Source of the DNA: Aureimonas altamirensis
GTDB taxonomy: Bacteria > Pseudomonadota > Alphaproteobacteria > Rhizobiales > Rhizobiaceae
Reading direction: 5' to 3'
Length of the DNA stretch: 64,000 nt
NCBI RefSeq assembly: GCF_023702225.1
Contig: NZ_JAMQCO010000006.1
Coordinates: 172,120-236,119, forward strand
Within the stretch, counting starts at the first letter, position 1; the number at the start of each line of letters is the position of its first letter. This document shows positions 36,417 through 46,428 of the stretch, one piece after another. The notes beneath the pieces were generated by a model, which was given only the letters and a program-made list of their open reading frames with translations, did not search any database and was not told the DNA's origin. The position numbers and the translations under genes are program-made.

Positions 36417-37935
36417 ACGCAGGCGTCGGCTCCGGATCGGGCGGCGCGGCCTTACGGCTCTTTTCGTCGGCATCGCCATCGTGCTCGCACCGGCGGCGGA
36501 TTTCCAGATATCGGGGCACGACCCATGGGCGGAGCTTGCCCGCATGGGCGCCGGGCTGCTTCATCCGGACTTTTCCGCGCTGGGCGCCCTCTCCTATGCC
36601 GCAGCGCTGACGATCGGCTTCGCCATATGCGGCGTGGCGCTGGGCGCGGCCGCCGGCTTCGTCATGGCGCCATTCTACGCGCAATGGCCGATCCGGATGT
36701 TCTGCGTCTCCATACGCGCGATCCACGAACTCTTCTGGGCCCTGATGCTGATGCAGGTCGGCGGCCTTTCCGCAATGACGGGCATCCTTGCCATCGCCAT
36801 TCCCTATGCGGGCATCTTCGCAAAGGTCTTCTCGGAATATCTGGACGAGGCCGATCCACGCCCGGCGGCGGCCATGCCCGTACGGGCCGATATCGTCTCG
36901 GTGCACTTCTTCGCACGCCTGCCGCTGGCCGCACGGGAATGCCGGACCTACCTGATGTATCGTCTGGAATGCGGGTTGAGGTCCAGCGCCGTGCTTGGTT
37001 TCATCGGCCTGCCGACGCTGGGCTTCCAACTGGATACCTTCTTCCGGCAGGGCCTGTACGGCGCTGTCGCGGCGGTGCTGATCCTCTATTACGTCGTCAT
37101 CGCGACGATGCGGCACTGGATGCGCCCGCGCCTGGTTCCCTGGTATCTGGTCGCCTCCATCGCCCTCATGGCAAGCCTGGCGACCCCGCCCATGGCATCC
37201 GGCGCGTTCTGGCGCTTCCTGACCGTCGATATCGTTCCGGCGCCGCTGCGCAACGGCGACCTGTCGAGCCCCGATACCTGGTCGCGCCTGGGCGACTGGC
37301 TGCATATGCTGCTCGTCGGACAGGCCCTGCCCGGCCTTGCCGCGACGATGATCGTGGCGCAGATCGCGCTGGTGCTGGCCGGCATCGTCGCGCTTGTCGG
37401 TTTCGGCTTTCTCGTCGCGCCGGTGGTCGGCCGCCTTCCGGCCTGGTTCGGGCATTTCGGGCTGGTGGTCGGGCGCTCGACGCCCGAATACATGCTCGCC
37501 TATATCGCGCTGCAGGTCTTCGGTCCGTCGATGCTGCCGGCTGTTATTGCCCTCGGCCTCCACAATGGGGCGATCATCGCACATCTGCTCGGACGGCAGG
37601 CCGAGGCTGTGCATGAGGGGCTGCGCGCCGACGCGCCGCGTGGCATCGTGCTTTACGCTTATGAGCTTCTGCCGCGCGTCTACGGCTCGTTCCTTGCGCT
37701 CTGCCTCTATCGATGGGAAATCATCGTGCGGGAGTCCGCTATCGTCGGCCTGCTGGGCATCGCGACACTCGGCTTCTACGTGGACATCGCCATCCAGGAA
37801 ATCCGCATCGACCGCGCGCTGGTGCTGCTGTTCGTCTGCGTGCTGGCGACGCTGGCCATCGACGCCGCCTCACGCCGCTTACGCGCGGCAACGGGGCTGG
37901 ATCGGCTGACATCCATCACGCATCGCGCTTCATGA
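36397..37935 (+). CDS. Fused double PhnE-like ABC permease
   Basis: 512 residues, roughly twice the length of PhnE. Two homologous membrane halves (about 1-250 and 290-512) each carry a permease loop: VRADIVSVHFFARLPLAARECRTYLMYRLECGLRSSAVLG and RGIVLYAYELLPRVYGSFLALCLYRWEIIVRESAIVG. The duplication means one chain can replace a permease dimer. Start ATG 36397 lies inside the ATPase gene. Its last 20 bases overlap the end of convergent iolB. Confidence 0.87.
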   Translation: MTSIAPERRRRLRIGRRGLTALFVGIAIVLAPAADFQISGHDPWAELARMGAGLLHPDFSALGALSYAAALTIGFAICGVALGAAAGFVMAPFYAQWPIRMFCVSIRAIHELFWALMLMQVGGLSAMTGILAIAIPYAGIFAKVFSEYLDEADPRPAAAMPVRADIVSVHFFARLPLAARECRTYLMYRLECGLRSSAVLGFIGLPTLGFQLDTFFRQGLYGAVAAVLILYYVVIATMRHWMRPRLVPWYLVASIALMASLATPPMASGAFWRFLTVDIVPAPLRNGDLSSPDTWSRLGDWLHMLLVGQALPGLAATMIVAQIALVLAGIVALVGFGFLVAPVVGRLPAWFGHFGLVVGRSTPEYMLAYIALQVFGPSMLPAVIALGLHNGAIIAHLLGRQAEAVHEGLRADAPRGIVLYAYELLPRVYGSFLALCLYRWEIIVRESAIVGLLGIATLGFYVDIAIQEIRIDRALVLLFVCVLATLAIDAASRRLRAATGLDRLTSITHRAS

Positions 37936-38722
37936 TCCATTCCAGGTCCGGATCGGCCACGAAGCGCCATTTGCGCAGGGGCCCCGCCATGACGTTCAGG
38001 TAATACATGTCGACGCCATAGGGCGCGGCGCATGGGTGGTGCCCGCGCGGCACCAGCACCACGTCGCCATCCGCGACGGCCATCGCTTCGTCCAGCGCAC
38101 GATCGTCGGTGTAGACCCGCTGCAGGCCGAAGCCGTTGGCAGGAGAGAGCCGGTGATAATAGGTCTCTTCCAGATAGGTGATACGGGGGTAATCGTCTTC
38201 ATCGTGCCGGTGGCTGGGGTAGCTCGACCAATGGCCGGCGGGCGTGAACACCTCCGTCACCAGCAGACTATCGCACCAATCTTCAGCTTCCATCGCTATA
38301 TTGTTGATATAGCGTGTATTCGTGCCCTTGCCGCGCTCGGTCAGCGTAATGCCGTCCGGGCCGATCCGGCGGGGCTCGTGGCCCCCGCGCCCCGGTGCAA
38401 GGCAGACGGCCAGCGTGCAATCCGTCTGCGCGCGCGCCTGCCAATCCTGCCCGTCGGGTACATAGAGGCAATGCGGCGGCGTACGCTCGAAGACGTCCAT
38501 GCGGTTGCCGAGGACGCCCCAATCGCGGCCGGCCGCATGGAACTCGGCCTTGCCCTCCACCATGACCAGGATGGCCTCGTTGCCGCCGGTCGCCTCCGCC
38601 GCCGTATCGCCCGCGCGCAGGCGGTACAGGGAGAAGCCGACGTGGCGCCAGCCGGCGGATTGCGGCGTGATCTCGTGGACCTTTCCATGCGTGCCGAACG
38701 GTTTGCGTAGAAGTTGAACCAT
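37916..38722 (-). CDS. iolB: 5-deoxy-glucuronate isomerase IolB
   Basis: 268 residues. Start MVQLLRKPFGTHG; cupin-type metal motif in HWSSYPSHRHDEDDYPRITYLEETYYHRL and a late VLVPRGHHPCAAPYGVDMYYLNVMAGP, all diagnostic of IolB. It converts 5-deoxy-glucuronate to 5-dehydro-2-deoxy-gluconate in inositol breakdown. The inner ATG at 38722 follows AAGGGA; one seven codons upstream is possible. It is the last gene of the iol run, 27 bases after iolE. Confidence 0.95.
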   Translation of the reverse strand: MVQLLRKPFGTHGKVHEITPQSAGWRHVGFSLYRLRAGDTAAEATGGNEAILVMVEGKAEFHAAGRDWGVLGNRMDVFERTPPHCLYVPDGQDWQARAQTDCTLAVCLAPGRGGHEPRRIGPDGITLTERGKGTNTRYINNIAMEAEDWCDSLLVTEVFTPAGHWSSYPSHRHDEDDYPRITYLEETYYHRLSPANGFGLQRVYTDDRALDEAMAVADGDVVLVPRGHHPCAAPYGVDMYYLNVMAGPLRKWRFVADPDLEWIMKRDA

Positions 38723-38749
38723 CGTGTCGTTTCCCTTGCCCATCCTTGT

Positions 38750-39655
38750 TCAGGCGGCGGCCTTGTCCAGTCCGGCTTCGCGGCTCATCGCGCGCAGGGA
38801 ACGCAGCCCCATGTCCTGGTAGACGAAGGGATCCCGCACGAGGCTGTCCTGCTCTGCCTCGATCACCAGCCAGCCCTCATAGCCGTGCCGTGCGGCGATC
38901 TCCAGAACGGGTCGGAAATCGACGCAGCCCTCGGCATCGCCCGGCACGGTGAACGCTCCCTGCCGGACGCCTTCCAGGAAGCTCAAGCCCTCTGCACGCA
39001 CCTTGTCCATGATGGGGCGGCGCACATTCTTGGCGTGGATGTGGGTGACGCGGTCCATGTAGCGCGCCGCGATCTCGGCCGGGTCCGCACCACCAAAGGT
39101 GCAATGGCCCGTATCCAGCAACAGGCGCGTATGCGGCCCGGCCATCTCCATGAAGCGGTGGATGTCTTCGGCGGATTCGACGATCGTTCCCATATGGTGG
39201 TGATAGGCCATCAAGACCCCCTGCCCGGCGGCGAATTCCGACAATGCCTCGTAGCCGGACGAGAAACGCCGCCACTCCGCCTCGGTCAGGATCGGCCTGT
39301 CGTTGACGGCGATATCGTCGCGCCCGTGCACGGTGTTGGAGCATTCGCAGGCATTGATGCGGTCGCCGCCCGCCGCCTTCACGAAATCGATGAAGCCCTG
39401 CAACGCGGCCTTCTCCGTTTCGATGTCGTTGACGAGAAGGTTGGTCGAGTGCCAGCCCCCCGCAAAATGCAGGCCGTAGCCGCCCAGCACCGTCCCGAGC
39501 TCCGCCCCCTCGGCCGGCATCTTGTGGCCGCGCTCTATGCCGTCGAAGCCGATGCGCCTGCAATCGGAAAGGCAGTCGTCCAGCGTCAGGTGCGCCCCGA
39601 TGGAATGGTCGTCGTCATTGGACCATGCGATGGGGTTCGTGCCGTAGAGGATCAT
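38750..39655 (-). CDS. iolE: Inosose dehydratase IolE
   Basis: 301 residues, a xylose-isomerase-like TIM barrel. The start [16 protein letters not shown] and the metal sites in [15 protein letters not shown] and THIHAKNVR match IolE (2-keto-myo-inositol dehydratase, EC 4.2.1.44), which yields 3D-trihydroxycyclohexane-1,2-dione. GGAG lies 10 bases before the ATG. It follows iolD after a 19-base gap. Confidence 0.94.
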   Translation of the reverse strand: MILYGTNPIAWSNDDDHSIGAHLTLDDCLSDCRRIGFDGIERGHKMPAEGAELGTVLGGYGLHFAGGWHSTNLLVNDIETEKAALQGFIDFVKAAGGDRINACECSNTVHGRDDIAVNDRPILTEAEWRRFSSGYEALSEFAAGQGVLMAYHHHMGTIVESAEDIHRFMEMAGPHTRLLLDTGHCTFGGADPAEIAARYMDRVTHIHAKNVRRPIMDKVRAEGLSFLEGVRQGAFTVPGDAEGCVDFRPVLEIAARHGYEGWLVIEAEQDSLVRDPFVYQDMGLRSLRAMSREAGLDKAAA

Positions 39656-39674
39656 GCTTCATGCTCCGGATGGT

Positions 39675-41528
39675 CTAGTCGACGAGGTTCTGTCGCGCGC
39701 GGTTTTTGCCGTAGCGCGCAAGGGCCGCCTCGCCCTGCGGGCCGCGCGGCGCTTCCGGCACGGCGACGTCCCACCAATGGCCGCCGCCGGCCTCGCCCGG
39801 GCCCGGCTGCGGATCGGTGTCGATGACGATGACGCTGGGTCGGTCGCGCCCGCGCGCCGCACGCACCGCCGCTTCCAGGGCCGCGATGCCGTCCACCTTT
39901 TCGGCATGGGCGCCCATGGAGGCCGCATGCGCCACGAAATCGATTTCCGGTTCGGCCATGCCGCGGCAGTCGCGGTAGAGATTGTTGAACGCCGCGCCGC
40001 CGGAAGCCGCCTGCAGGCGGTTGATGCAGCCGAAGCCGCGATTGTCGGTCAGGACGACGGTGAAGGGCAGCCGCATCATCACCGCCGTCGCCAGCTCCGA
40101 ATTGGCCATCATGTAGGAGCCGTCGCCTGTGAAGCAGACGATATCCCTGTCGGGCAGGGCCATCCTGGCGCCCAGTGCCCCGGCCAGCTCGTAGCCCATG
40201 CAGGAATATCCGTACTCCATGTGGTAGCCGCCCGCCGATGCCTGCCAGAGCAGCTTGAGCGCGCCTGGCATGGTGCCGGCGGCGCATAGCACCGTCGTCT
40301 GCGGCCCGGACGCACGCTGCACCGCGCCGATCACCTGCGCGTCGGTGGGCAGGCGGTTGACGCCGTCGCCCTCCGGCGCTGCGCAGTGCGCGTCCACCCG
40401 TGCCAGCCATGCGACGCGCGCAGCCGGGTCGAACCAGCCGGACTTGTGGTCGCCGAGTGCGGCGGACAGGCGCTCCAGCCCAACCCGGGCGTCCGCGACC
40501 AGCCCGTGGGCGCCGTGCTTGGCGGCGTCGTAGGGCTGCACGTTGAGCGATACGAGGCGGCGTCCCGGCGCCTGGAACAGCGTCCACGAGCCGGTCGTGA
40601 AATCCTGGAACCGGGTGCCGACGCCCAGGACGAGATCGGCAGTCTCGCACAATCGGTTGGCGCTCGCGGAGCCGTCCACGCCGGCCGCGCCGAAGTTAAG
40701 CTTGTGGGCTTGCGGCAGCGCGGATTTGCCGGCCTGCGTTTCCACGACGGGGATGCCATGCCTTTCGGCAAATTGCGACAGCGCGTCCTGCGCCCCGGAA
40801 TAGATGACGCCGCCGCCACACACGATGACGGGCTTGCGCGCGCCGCGCAGCAACGACGCGATCTCGGCCAGCTCGCCGGCATCCGGCTCGGGGCGGCGGA
40901 TGCGCCAGACCCGTTCCGCAAAGAAGGCCGACGGCCAGTCATGCGCCTCGGTCTGGACATCCTGGCAGAAGGCCAGCGTCACCGGGCCGCATTCGGCGGG
41001 ATCTGTCATGATCCGCATGGCGCGCGGCAAGGCGGTCAAAAGTTGCTCCGGCCGGGTGATCCTGTCGAAATACCGGCTGACCGGCCGGAAACAGTCATTG
41101 GCGCTGACCGTGCCGTCCGTGAAGTCCTCGACCTGCTGCAGCACAGGGTCGGGCCGGCGGTTGGCGAAGACGTCGCCCGGCACCAGCAGCAGCGGCAGCC
41201 GGTTCACATGGGCCAGGGCGGCGGCGGTGACCATGTTGGTCGCGCCGGGGCCGATCGAGGACGTGACGCACATCGCTTGCCGGCGCGCCCTGGCCTTGGC
41301 GAAGGCGATGGCGGCGTGCGCCATGGTCTGCTCGTTCTGGCCGCGCCATGTCGGCAAGGCATCGCCCGCCCCTTCCAGCGCCTCGCCGAGCCCCGCCACA
41401 TTGCCATGGCCGAAGATGGCCCAGACGCCTTCGATGAAGCGGGCCCCGTCTTCGTTGCGCTGGGCGGCCAGCCACCGCACCATGGCCTGCGCCGCCGTCA
41501 GGCGGATCGTTTGTCCATTCTCGCTCAT
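39675..41528 (-). CDS. iolD: 3D-(3,5/4)-trihydroxycyclohexane-1,2-dione hydrolase IolD
   Basis: 617 residues, a thiamine-diphosphate enzyme. The catalytic Glu region is in the N-terminal domain. The middle domain has PVIVCGGGVIYSGA, and the C-terminal ThDP motif is FTGDGSYMMANSEL with DNRGFGCINRLQ. It opens the ring to 5-deoxy-glucuronate (EC 3.7.1.22). The ATG overlaps the iolC stop as ATGA. The frame continues 15 codons upstream inside iolC, which is rejected. Confidence 0.95.
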   Translation of the reverse strand: MSENGQTIRLTAAQAMVRWLAAQRNEDGARFIEGVWAIFGHGNVAGLGEALEGAGDALPTWRGQNEQTMAHAAIAFAKARARRQAMCVTSSIGPGATNMVTAAALAHVNRLPLLLVPGDVFANRRPDPVLQQVEDFTDGTVSANDCFRPVSRYFDRITRPEQLLTALPRAMRIMTDPAECGPVTLAFCQDVQTEAHDWPSAFFAERVWRIRRPEPDAGELAEIASLLRGARKPVIVCGGGVIYSGAQDALSQFAERHGIPVVETQAGKSALPQAHKLNFGAAGVDGSASANRLCETADLVLGVGTRFQDFTTGSWTLFQAPGRRLVSLNVQPYDAAKHGAHGLVADARVGLERLSAALGDHKSGWFDPAARVAWLARVDAHCAAPEGDGVNRLPTDAQVIGAVQRASGPQTTVLCAAGTMPGALKLLWQASAGGYHMEYGYSCMGYELAGALGARMALPDRDIVCFTGDGSYMMANSELATAVMMRLPFTVVLTDNRGFGCINRLQAASGGAAFNNLYRDCRGMAEPEIDFVAHAASMGAHAEKVDGIAALEAAVRAARGRDRPSVIVIDTDPQPGPGEAGGGHWWDVAVPEAPRGPQGEAALARYGKNRARQNLVD

Positions 41529-43435
41529 GCAACCTCGCGCCGGCCCGCCTGGGCCTCGTCCCACAGCCGGCACAGGCGGCCGTATCGCTCGGCCACCGCG
41601 TCGACGACCGCTTCATCGCTCAACTCGCCCTTCAACCACGCACGGGCAGCATCTGCGAAAATGGTCCTGCCGACGGCAAAGCCCCGCACCAGCGGAAACG
41701 AGGCCGCCGCCGCGAACGATGCGGCGAGCTCTTCCTCCGGCGCATCCAGGCCCAGGACGAGGATGCCGCGCGTATTGTCGTCGTGCCGCTCGATGGCGGC
41801 GATCGCCCGCTCCCACGCCAGGGAGCTTTGCAACGGCTCGAGCTTCCACCAGTCGGGATAGACCCCGATCTGGTAAAAGCGGTCGATCAGCCGGGCATTG
41901 GTGTCGGCATCGACGAGGCCGACCTTCGAAGGGATGATCTCCAGCAGGAATTCCAGCCCGTTGCGCCGCGCGGCGGTGAACAGGCGCGTAACCGTTTCTT
42001 CCTGTGTCGCGCGCATCTCCGCCGTATCGTCCGGATGGCAGAAACACAGCACCTTCGCCACCTGGCTGCGGGGCCACTCCTCCAGCCCGCCGCAGTCGGG
42101 GCCAAGCTCGGGCTCCAGCGTCAGCGGGCGGGAGCCCGGCCATTCGCAGGGGCGGCCGACCCAGAGCCCGGTGCCCGATGCCGCCTGGAGGGCCTGCCGG
42201 CCGATCCGGTCATCGCACAAAATGCCATATCCGGCGGCGCCACCGGCAACCCGCTCGGCGGCCGCAAGGCAAAGGCGCTTGAAGGCGCCGCCCCTGGCCG
42301 CCGTGTAGCCGTCCATATCCTCAAGCTGGATACGATGGTCGAAGGCGAAGACCCTGAGGCTTGGCCATGCGCCCGCCCGGTTGGTGGACCAGTGAAGCTG
42401 TTCCAGCGCAGCATCGTTGCGCAGGTCCGGGCGGACGACACCGCGCCGAAGAAAGAAATCCAGTTCCCGCCGGCTGGGATAGGCCGGCGTGCAGCCATGC
42501 CGCGACACGGCGAAGGCGCCGCAGGCGTTTGCGTATTCCAGCGCGCGCGGCCATGTCGCATCGCCGAGCCAGCCGAGCAGAAGGCCGGCGAAAAATCCGT
42601 CGCCCGCGCCCAGCACGTTAAAGACCTCGATGGGAAAGCCGGGGCCGGCTTCCGCCAGATCGAGATCGTCCGGGATTGCGCCGGACATCGCCACCGCGCC
42701 CCGTGCGCCCCGCTTGCAGACCAGCGTCGCGGCGGTCACGGCCCGTACGGCGCCGAGCGCGGCAAGCGTGTCCGTCGTCCCGCCGGCGATGTGGAACTCT
42801 TCTTCCGTGCCGACGATCAGGTCGAAGAGATGCAGTGTGGATTGCAGCTTTTGCGTTACGCGCGTGCTTTCCACGAAGCGGCTTTCGCCTTCGCCATGCG
42901 TGGCGACGCCCCACAGATTGGGCCGATAGTCGATGTCTAGGGCCGTCCTGGCGCCGCTTTCGCGGGCAATACGCAACGCCTTCAGCACCGCGGCTTCGGT
43001 GCCCGGGTTGGAAAGATGCGTGCCCGTGGCCACCAGGGAGCGCGCCGATGCGATGAAATCGGGGTCGATGTCGTCTTCGGCGAGCGCCATGTCGGCACAG
43101 TTTTCGCGATAGAAGATCAGCGGAAACGAGTCTTCGTCACGGATGCCCAGCAGCACCAGGGCCGTCAGCCGGTGCGCGTCGGTGGTGACACCGCGTGTGT
43201 CCACCCCTTCACGCCGCAACTGCTCGATAATGAACCGCCCCATATGCTCGTTGCCGACCCGGGTGATGACGGCGCTTTTCAGGCCCAGCCGCGCCGCGCC
43301 GCAGGCGATGTTGGTGGGGCTGCCGCCGATATATTTCCGGAACGACCCCATATCCTCCAGCCGGCCTCCGATCTGGGCGCCGTAAAGATCGACGCTGGAC
43401 CGGCCGATGGTGATGACATCTAGAGATCTATCCAT
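41525..43435 (-). CDS. iolC: 5-dehydro-2-deoxygluconokinase IolC fused to a DUF2090 (IolJ-like aldolase) domain
   Basis: 636 residues. PfkB kinase domain (about 1-325): VITIGRSSVDLYG, GGSPTNIACGAARLG and ATP/anion motif NVLGAGDGFFAG. DUF2090 domain (about 335-630): VFAFDHRIQLEDM, KVLCFCHPDD and ILVLGLDAPEEEL, an aldolase-type barrel. The fusion probably joins phosphorylation of 5-dehydro-2-deoxygluconate to cleavage into malonate semialdehyde and DHAP, which would explain the absence of iolJ. Its ATG lies 4 bases after the ATPase stop with only a weak ribosome-binding site. Confidence 0.94.
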   Translation of the reverse strand: MDRSLDVITIGRSSVDLYGAQIGGRLEDMGSFRKYIGGSPTNIACGAARLGLKSAVITRVGNEHMGRFIIEQLRREGVDTRGVTTDAHRLTALVLLGIRDEDSFPLIFYRENCADMALAEDDIDPDFIASARSLVATGTHLSNPGTEAAVLKALRIARESGARTALDIDYRPNLWGVATHGEGESRFVESTRVTQKLQSTLHLFDLIVGTEEEFHIAGGTTDTLAALGAVRAVTAATLVCKRGARGAVAMSGAIPDDLDLAEAGPGFPIEVFNVLGAGDGFFAGLLLGWLGDATWPRALEYANACGAFAVSRHGCTPAYPSRRELDFFLRRGVVRPDLRNDAALEQLHWSTNRAGAWPSLRVFAFDHRIQLEDMDGYTAARGGAFKRLCLAAAERVAGGAAGYGILCDDRIGRQALQAASGTGLWVGRPCEWPGSRPLTLEPELGPDCGGLEEWPRSQVAKVLCFCHPDDTAEMRATQEETVTRLFTAARRNGLEFLLEIIPSKVGLVDADTNARLIDRFYQIGVYPDWWKLEPLQSSLAWERAIAAIERHDDNTRGILVLGLDAPEEELAASFAAAASFPLVRGFAVGRTIFADAARAWLKGELSDEAVVDAVAERYGRLCRLWDEAQAGRREVA

Positions 43436-43439
43436 GAAT

Positions 43440-44228
43440 TCAGACCGTTCCGCCGAGTTCTTCGGACAGGGATTGAAGCTCCTTGCCGCCTGCCATCAGG
43501 TTCTGCAGTTCTTCGGTGGTGATGCCGCCCTTGTCGAAGGTGCCCAGCGTCCTGCCGCGGTTCAACACGGTGAACCTGTCTCCCACCGCCATGGCGTGCC
43601 GGGTATTGTGGGTGATGAAGATGACGCCTAGGCCGGCGGCGCGCACCTGCCCTATATACTTCAGCACCATGGATGTCTGCGCGACGCCGAGCGCCGAGGT
43701 CGGTTCGTCGAGGATCAGCACCTTCGCGCCGAAATGCACCGCACGCGCAATGGCGACGCATTGCCGCTCGCCCCCCGAAAGCGTGCCGACGGCCTGCTGC
43801 GGCTCGCGCACGTCGATGCCGATGCGCTTCATCTGCGTCCGGGTTATGTCGTCCGCCTTCTTCAGGTCGATACGGCGGAAGGGCCCGAAACCCGTTGTCG
43901 GCTCCTGTCCCATGAAGAAATTGCGCGTCACCGACATCAGCGGGATCATCGCCAGATCCTGATAGACGGTGGCGACTCCTGCCTCCAGCGCGTCGCGCGG
44001 GCTGGCGAGGATGCGCGGCTTGCCGTCGATCAGGAATTGCCCGCTGGTCGGGCGGTGCACCCCGGCCAGCGTATTGATGAGCGTGGATTTGCCGGCGCCG
44101 TTGTCGCCCAGAAGGCACAGCACCTCGCCTGCCCCGACATGCATGGAGACGCCGTTGAGCGCGATGACGGAGCCGAAATGCTTGACGAGGTCGCGCACCT
44201 CGATCAGCGGCGTCGTGGTGGCGGACAT
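43440..44228 (-). CDS. Inositol-type ABC transporter ATP-binding protein
   Basis: 262 residues, a single NBD: Walker [10 protein letters not shown], signature LSGGERQ, Walker B VLILDEP, switch HNTRHAM. The length fits the single-domain ATPases of Caulobacter and rhizobial inositol/fructose importers rather than the double-domain RbsA type. The ATG overlaps the permease stop (ATGA). The placement between permease and iolC makes myo-inositol the likely substrate. Confidence 0.88.
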   Translation of the reverse strand: MSATTTPLIEVRDLVKHFGSVIALNGVSMHVGAGEVLCLLGDNGAGKSTLINTLAGVHRPTSGQFLIDGKPRILASPRDALEAGVATVYQDLAMIPLMSVTRNFFMGQEPTTGFGPFRRIDLKKADDITRTQMKRIGIDVREPQQAVGTLSGGERQCVAIARAVHFGAKVLILDEPTSALGVAQTSMVLKYIGQVRAAGLGVIFITHNTRHAMAVGDRFTVLNRGRTLGTFDKGGITTEELQNLMAGGKELQSLSEELGGTV

Positions 44229-45319
44229 CAGCGTTCCCCCGTGACGCGCTTGCGGATGACGTTGTTGAACACGACCGCCAGAAGCAGCATGCCACCCAGG
44301 AAGACCAGATACCAATCCTGGTCGATGCTCGTGTAGGTCAGGCCGATCAACACCATGCCGAAGACGATGGAGCCGAAGAAGGCGCCGATAGCCGAGCCGT
44401 AGCCGCCGGTCAGGAGGCATCCGCCGATGACGGCCGCGATGATGGCCTCGAACTCCTTCTGGAAGCCGCGCCGCGCGTCCGTGGAGCCGGCGTCCAGCAC
44501 CGTCAGGATGGCCACGAGCGTGGCGCAGGAGGCGGTGATGATGAAGAGGATCGTCTTGACCCGGTCCACCGGCACGCCCACCTTGCGCGCGGCACGCGGA
44601 TCGCCTCCGGACGCGAAGATCCAGTTGCCGAAGGGAGTGCGCAGCAGAAGCCAGGTTGCGAAGAGCGCGAACAGCACGAACCAGAGAATCTCCACCGGCA
44701 CGCCCGGTACGGTGGGCTGGCCATTGGGAAAGGCGGCGATCGCGCCGCGCTCCGCCAGCCATCGGAACAGTCCGCCGAAGGCATCGCCGGAAAAGACGGG
44801 CGTCAGCACGCTGCCTTCCGCCGCCTCGCGCATGCCGCGCAACTGCGTGGAACCGCCGCTGGCCCATTTGAGGCCGACCAGCGTCAGGCCCCGCAGGATG
44901 AACAGGAACGCCAGTGTGACGATGAATGACGGCAGGCCCGTGCGCAGCACGATCTGGGCGTTGACGCTGCCGACCAGAATGGCAAAGCCGAACGCAACGA
45001 GGATCGCCAGCGGCAGCGGCAGCTCCCACACGACGAGGGCCGCGCCGAAGACCAGCCCGGCAAAGGCGACCATCGATCCGATGGACAGGTCGAACTCTCC
45101 GCCGATCATCAGGAGCGCCGCACCGATGGCGAGGATGCCGAGCTGCGCTGCCGGCGCCATGAAGTTCATGACGCCGGCCAGCGTGAACATCGCAGGGTTG
45201 GCGTAAAGGACGAAGAAGATCGTCACAAGCACGAGGCCCGCGACCGCGCCGAGTTCGGGCCGGCGCAGAAGCGCCGTGGCGAAGGAAGTGCGCTTGAGAC
45301 GCTCGTCTTCGTCGATCAT
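44228..45319 (-). CDS. Inositol-type ABC transporter permease (RbsC family)
   Basis: 363 residues, about ten spans. Family motif [14 protein letters not shown] in the first half and [21 protein letters not shown] as the cytoplasmic coupling loop; the second half has [18 protein letters not shown]. It is inserted between binding protein and ATPase genes, with ATGA overlaps on both sides. A 45-residue extra loop near 140-185 ([19 protein letters not shown] and on) faces the periplasm. Confidence 0.9.
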   Translation of the reverse strand: MIDEDERLKRTSFATALLRRPELGAVAGLVLVTIFFVLYANPAMFTLAGVMNFMAPAAQLGILAIGAALLMIGGEFDLSIGSMVAFAGLVFGAALVVWELPLPLAILVAFGFAILVGSVNAQIVLRTGLPSFIVTLAFLFILRGLTLVGLKWASGGSTQLRGMREAAEGSVLTPVFSGDAFGGLFRWLAERGAIAAFPNGQPTVPGVPVEILWFVLFALFATWLLLRTPFGNWIFASGGDPRAARKVGVPVDRVKTILFIITASCATLVAILTVLDAGSTDARRGFQKEFEAIIAAVIGGCLLTGGYGSAIGAFFGSIVFGMVLIGLTYTSIDQDWYLVFLGGMLLLAVVFNNVIRKRVTGER

Positions 45320-46272
45320 CAGCGGATGCCCTTGGCGGCGTTCTCGATCACCTCGGCCGCGGTGTCCCTGGTGACGAAGCTCGGACCGGAGGCGACGTTG
45401 CCGGCCGGCATGGTGCCGTAGCGGGCGTTGAGCGCCAGGAAGGACACGGGCAGATAGCCCTGCAGATAAGGCTGCTGATCGACCGCGAAATCGGCCTTGC
45501 CGTCCGCGATGGCCTGCAGGAAGCCGGGCGACATGTCGAAGGTGGCGACATGCACCTTCCCGGTCAGGCCCAGCCGCTCGGTGACGGCTACGGCCGGCTC
45601 TCCCACCAGTGGCGCCGACAGACCGACGATGGCATCGACGGACGGGTCGCTGGACAGCGCGGCCTGGATCTTCGCTTCCGTTTCGGATGGATCGGTGGTG
45701 GTGGGCAGCACGGTGACCTTGCCGCCGCCGAGCCCTTCGGTGACGCCCGCGCAGCGTTGGTCCAGGGCTGCGTTGCCCACCTCGTGGTTGACGCAGAGAA
45801 CGTTCTTGAGGCCCATCTCCTCGAACCGCGCACCGACGGCCTGCCCGGCGGCGGCCTCTTCCTGTCCGACATGCAGGCGGATGCCGAGCTGGTCCACTGC
45901 CGCTATGCCGGAATTCATGGAGATGACCGGGATTCCTGCGGCCACCGCCCGCTCGATTGCTGGGCCGAGCGCGTCCGGATCGGGGTTGGAAACCACGATG
46001 CCGGCCGGGTTCTGGTTGACGGCGGCCTCGATGAGCTGCGCCATCTGCACCATGTCGAAGGTTTCCGGGGCGCGATAGTCGACCGAGACGTTCATGTCCC
46101 CGGCGGCCTGCGTCATCCCGTTCTTGACGATGGACCAGAACGGATCGGATGCCTGTCCGTGCGTCACGGCGATGATCTGGATGGCGTCCTGTGCCTTGCT
46201 GGGCTGGCTGGTGGCGACGAGCGCGCCCGCCATGGCAGTACCGACGACGAGCGCCTTGATGAAGCGTTTCAT
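45319..46272 (-). CDS. Inositol-type ABC transporter substrate-binding protein
   Basis: 317 residues. The signal peptide ([27 protein letters not shown]) is followed by a type I periplasmic-binding fold: [48 protein letters not shown]-like hinge and [28 protein letters not shown] precedes the ATG. It is the first structural gene after rpiR and the entry point of the import/catabolic run to iolB. Confidence 0.9.
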   Translation of the reverse strand: MKRFIKALVVGTAMAGALVATSQPSKAQDAIQIIAVTHGQASDPFWSIVKNGMTQAAGDMNVSVDYRAPETFDMVQMAQLIEAAVNQNPAGIVVSNPDPDALGPAIERAVAAGIPVISMNSGIAAVDQLGIRLHVGQEEAAAGQAVGARFEEMGLKNVLCVNHEVGNAALDQRCAGVTEGLGGGKVTVLPTTTDPSETEAKIQAALSSDPSVDAIVGLSAPLVGEPAVAVTERLGLTGKVHVATFDMSPGFLQAIADGKADFAVDQQPYLQGYLPVSFLALNARYGTMPAGNVASGPSFVTRDTAAEVIENAAKGIR

Positions 46273-46394
46273 GACCTTCCTCCCGAATGCGCGGCCGTTT
46301 CGGCCCGCCCTATCATGCCTGCGGCTTTTGCAGCGCGCTTGCGGCACATGGGGAATCAGTATCACGACGCTCGCTAAAATCAATCCATTCGTTT

Positions 46395-46410
46395 CATTTC
46401 ATATAAAATG
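46395..46410. promoter_or_regulatory. Operator candidate upstream of the inositol operon
   Basis: CATTTCATATAAAATG has inverted arms CATTT/AAATG within the only AT-rich patch between the rpiR stop and the binding-protein start. Read on the minus strand, its surroundings (TTCCA, then GAAA, then TG) also occur around the iolG/rpiR palindrome at 47302-47327. It is a plausible RpiR-family site for the iol operon. Confidence 0.45.
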
Positions 46411-46428
46411 GAATGACTTGCGCTTTTG

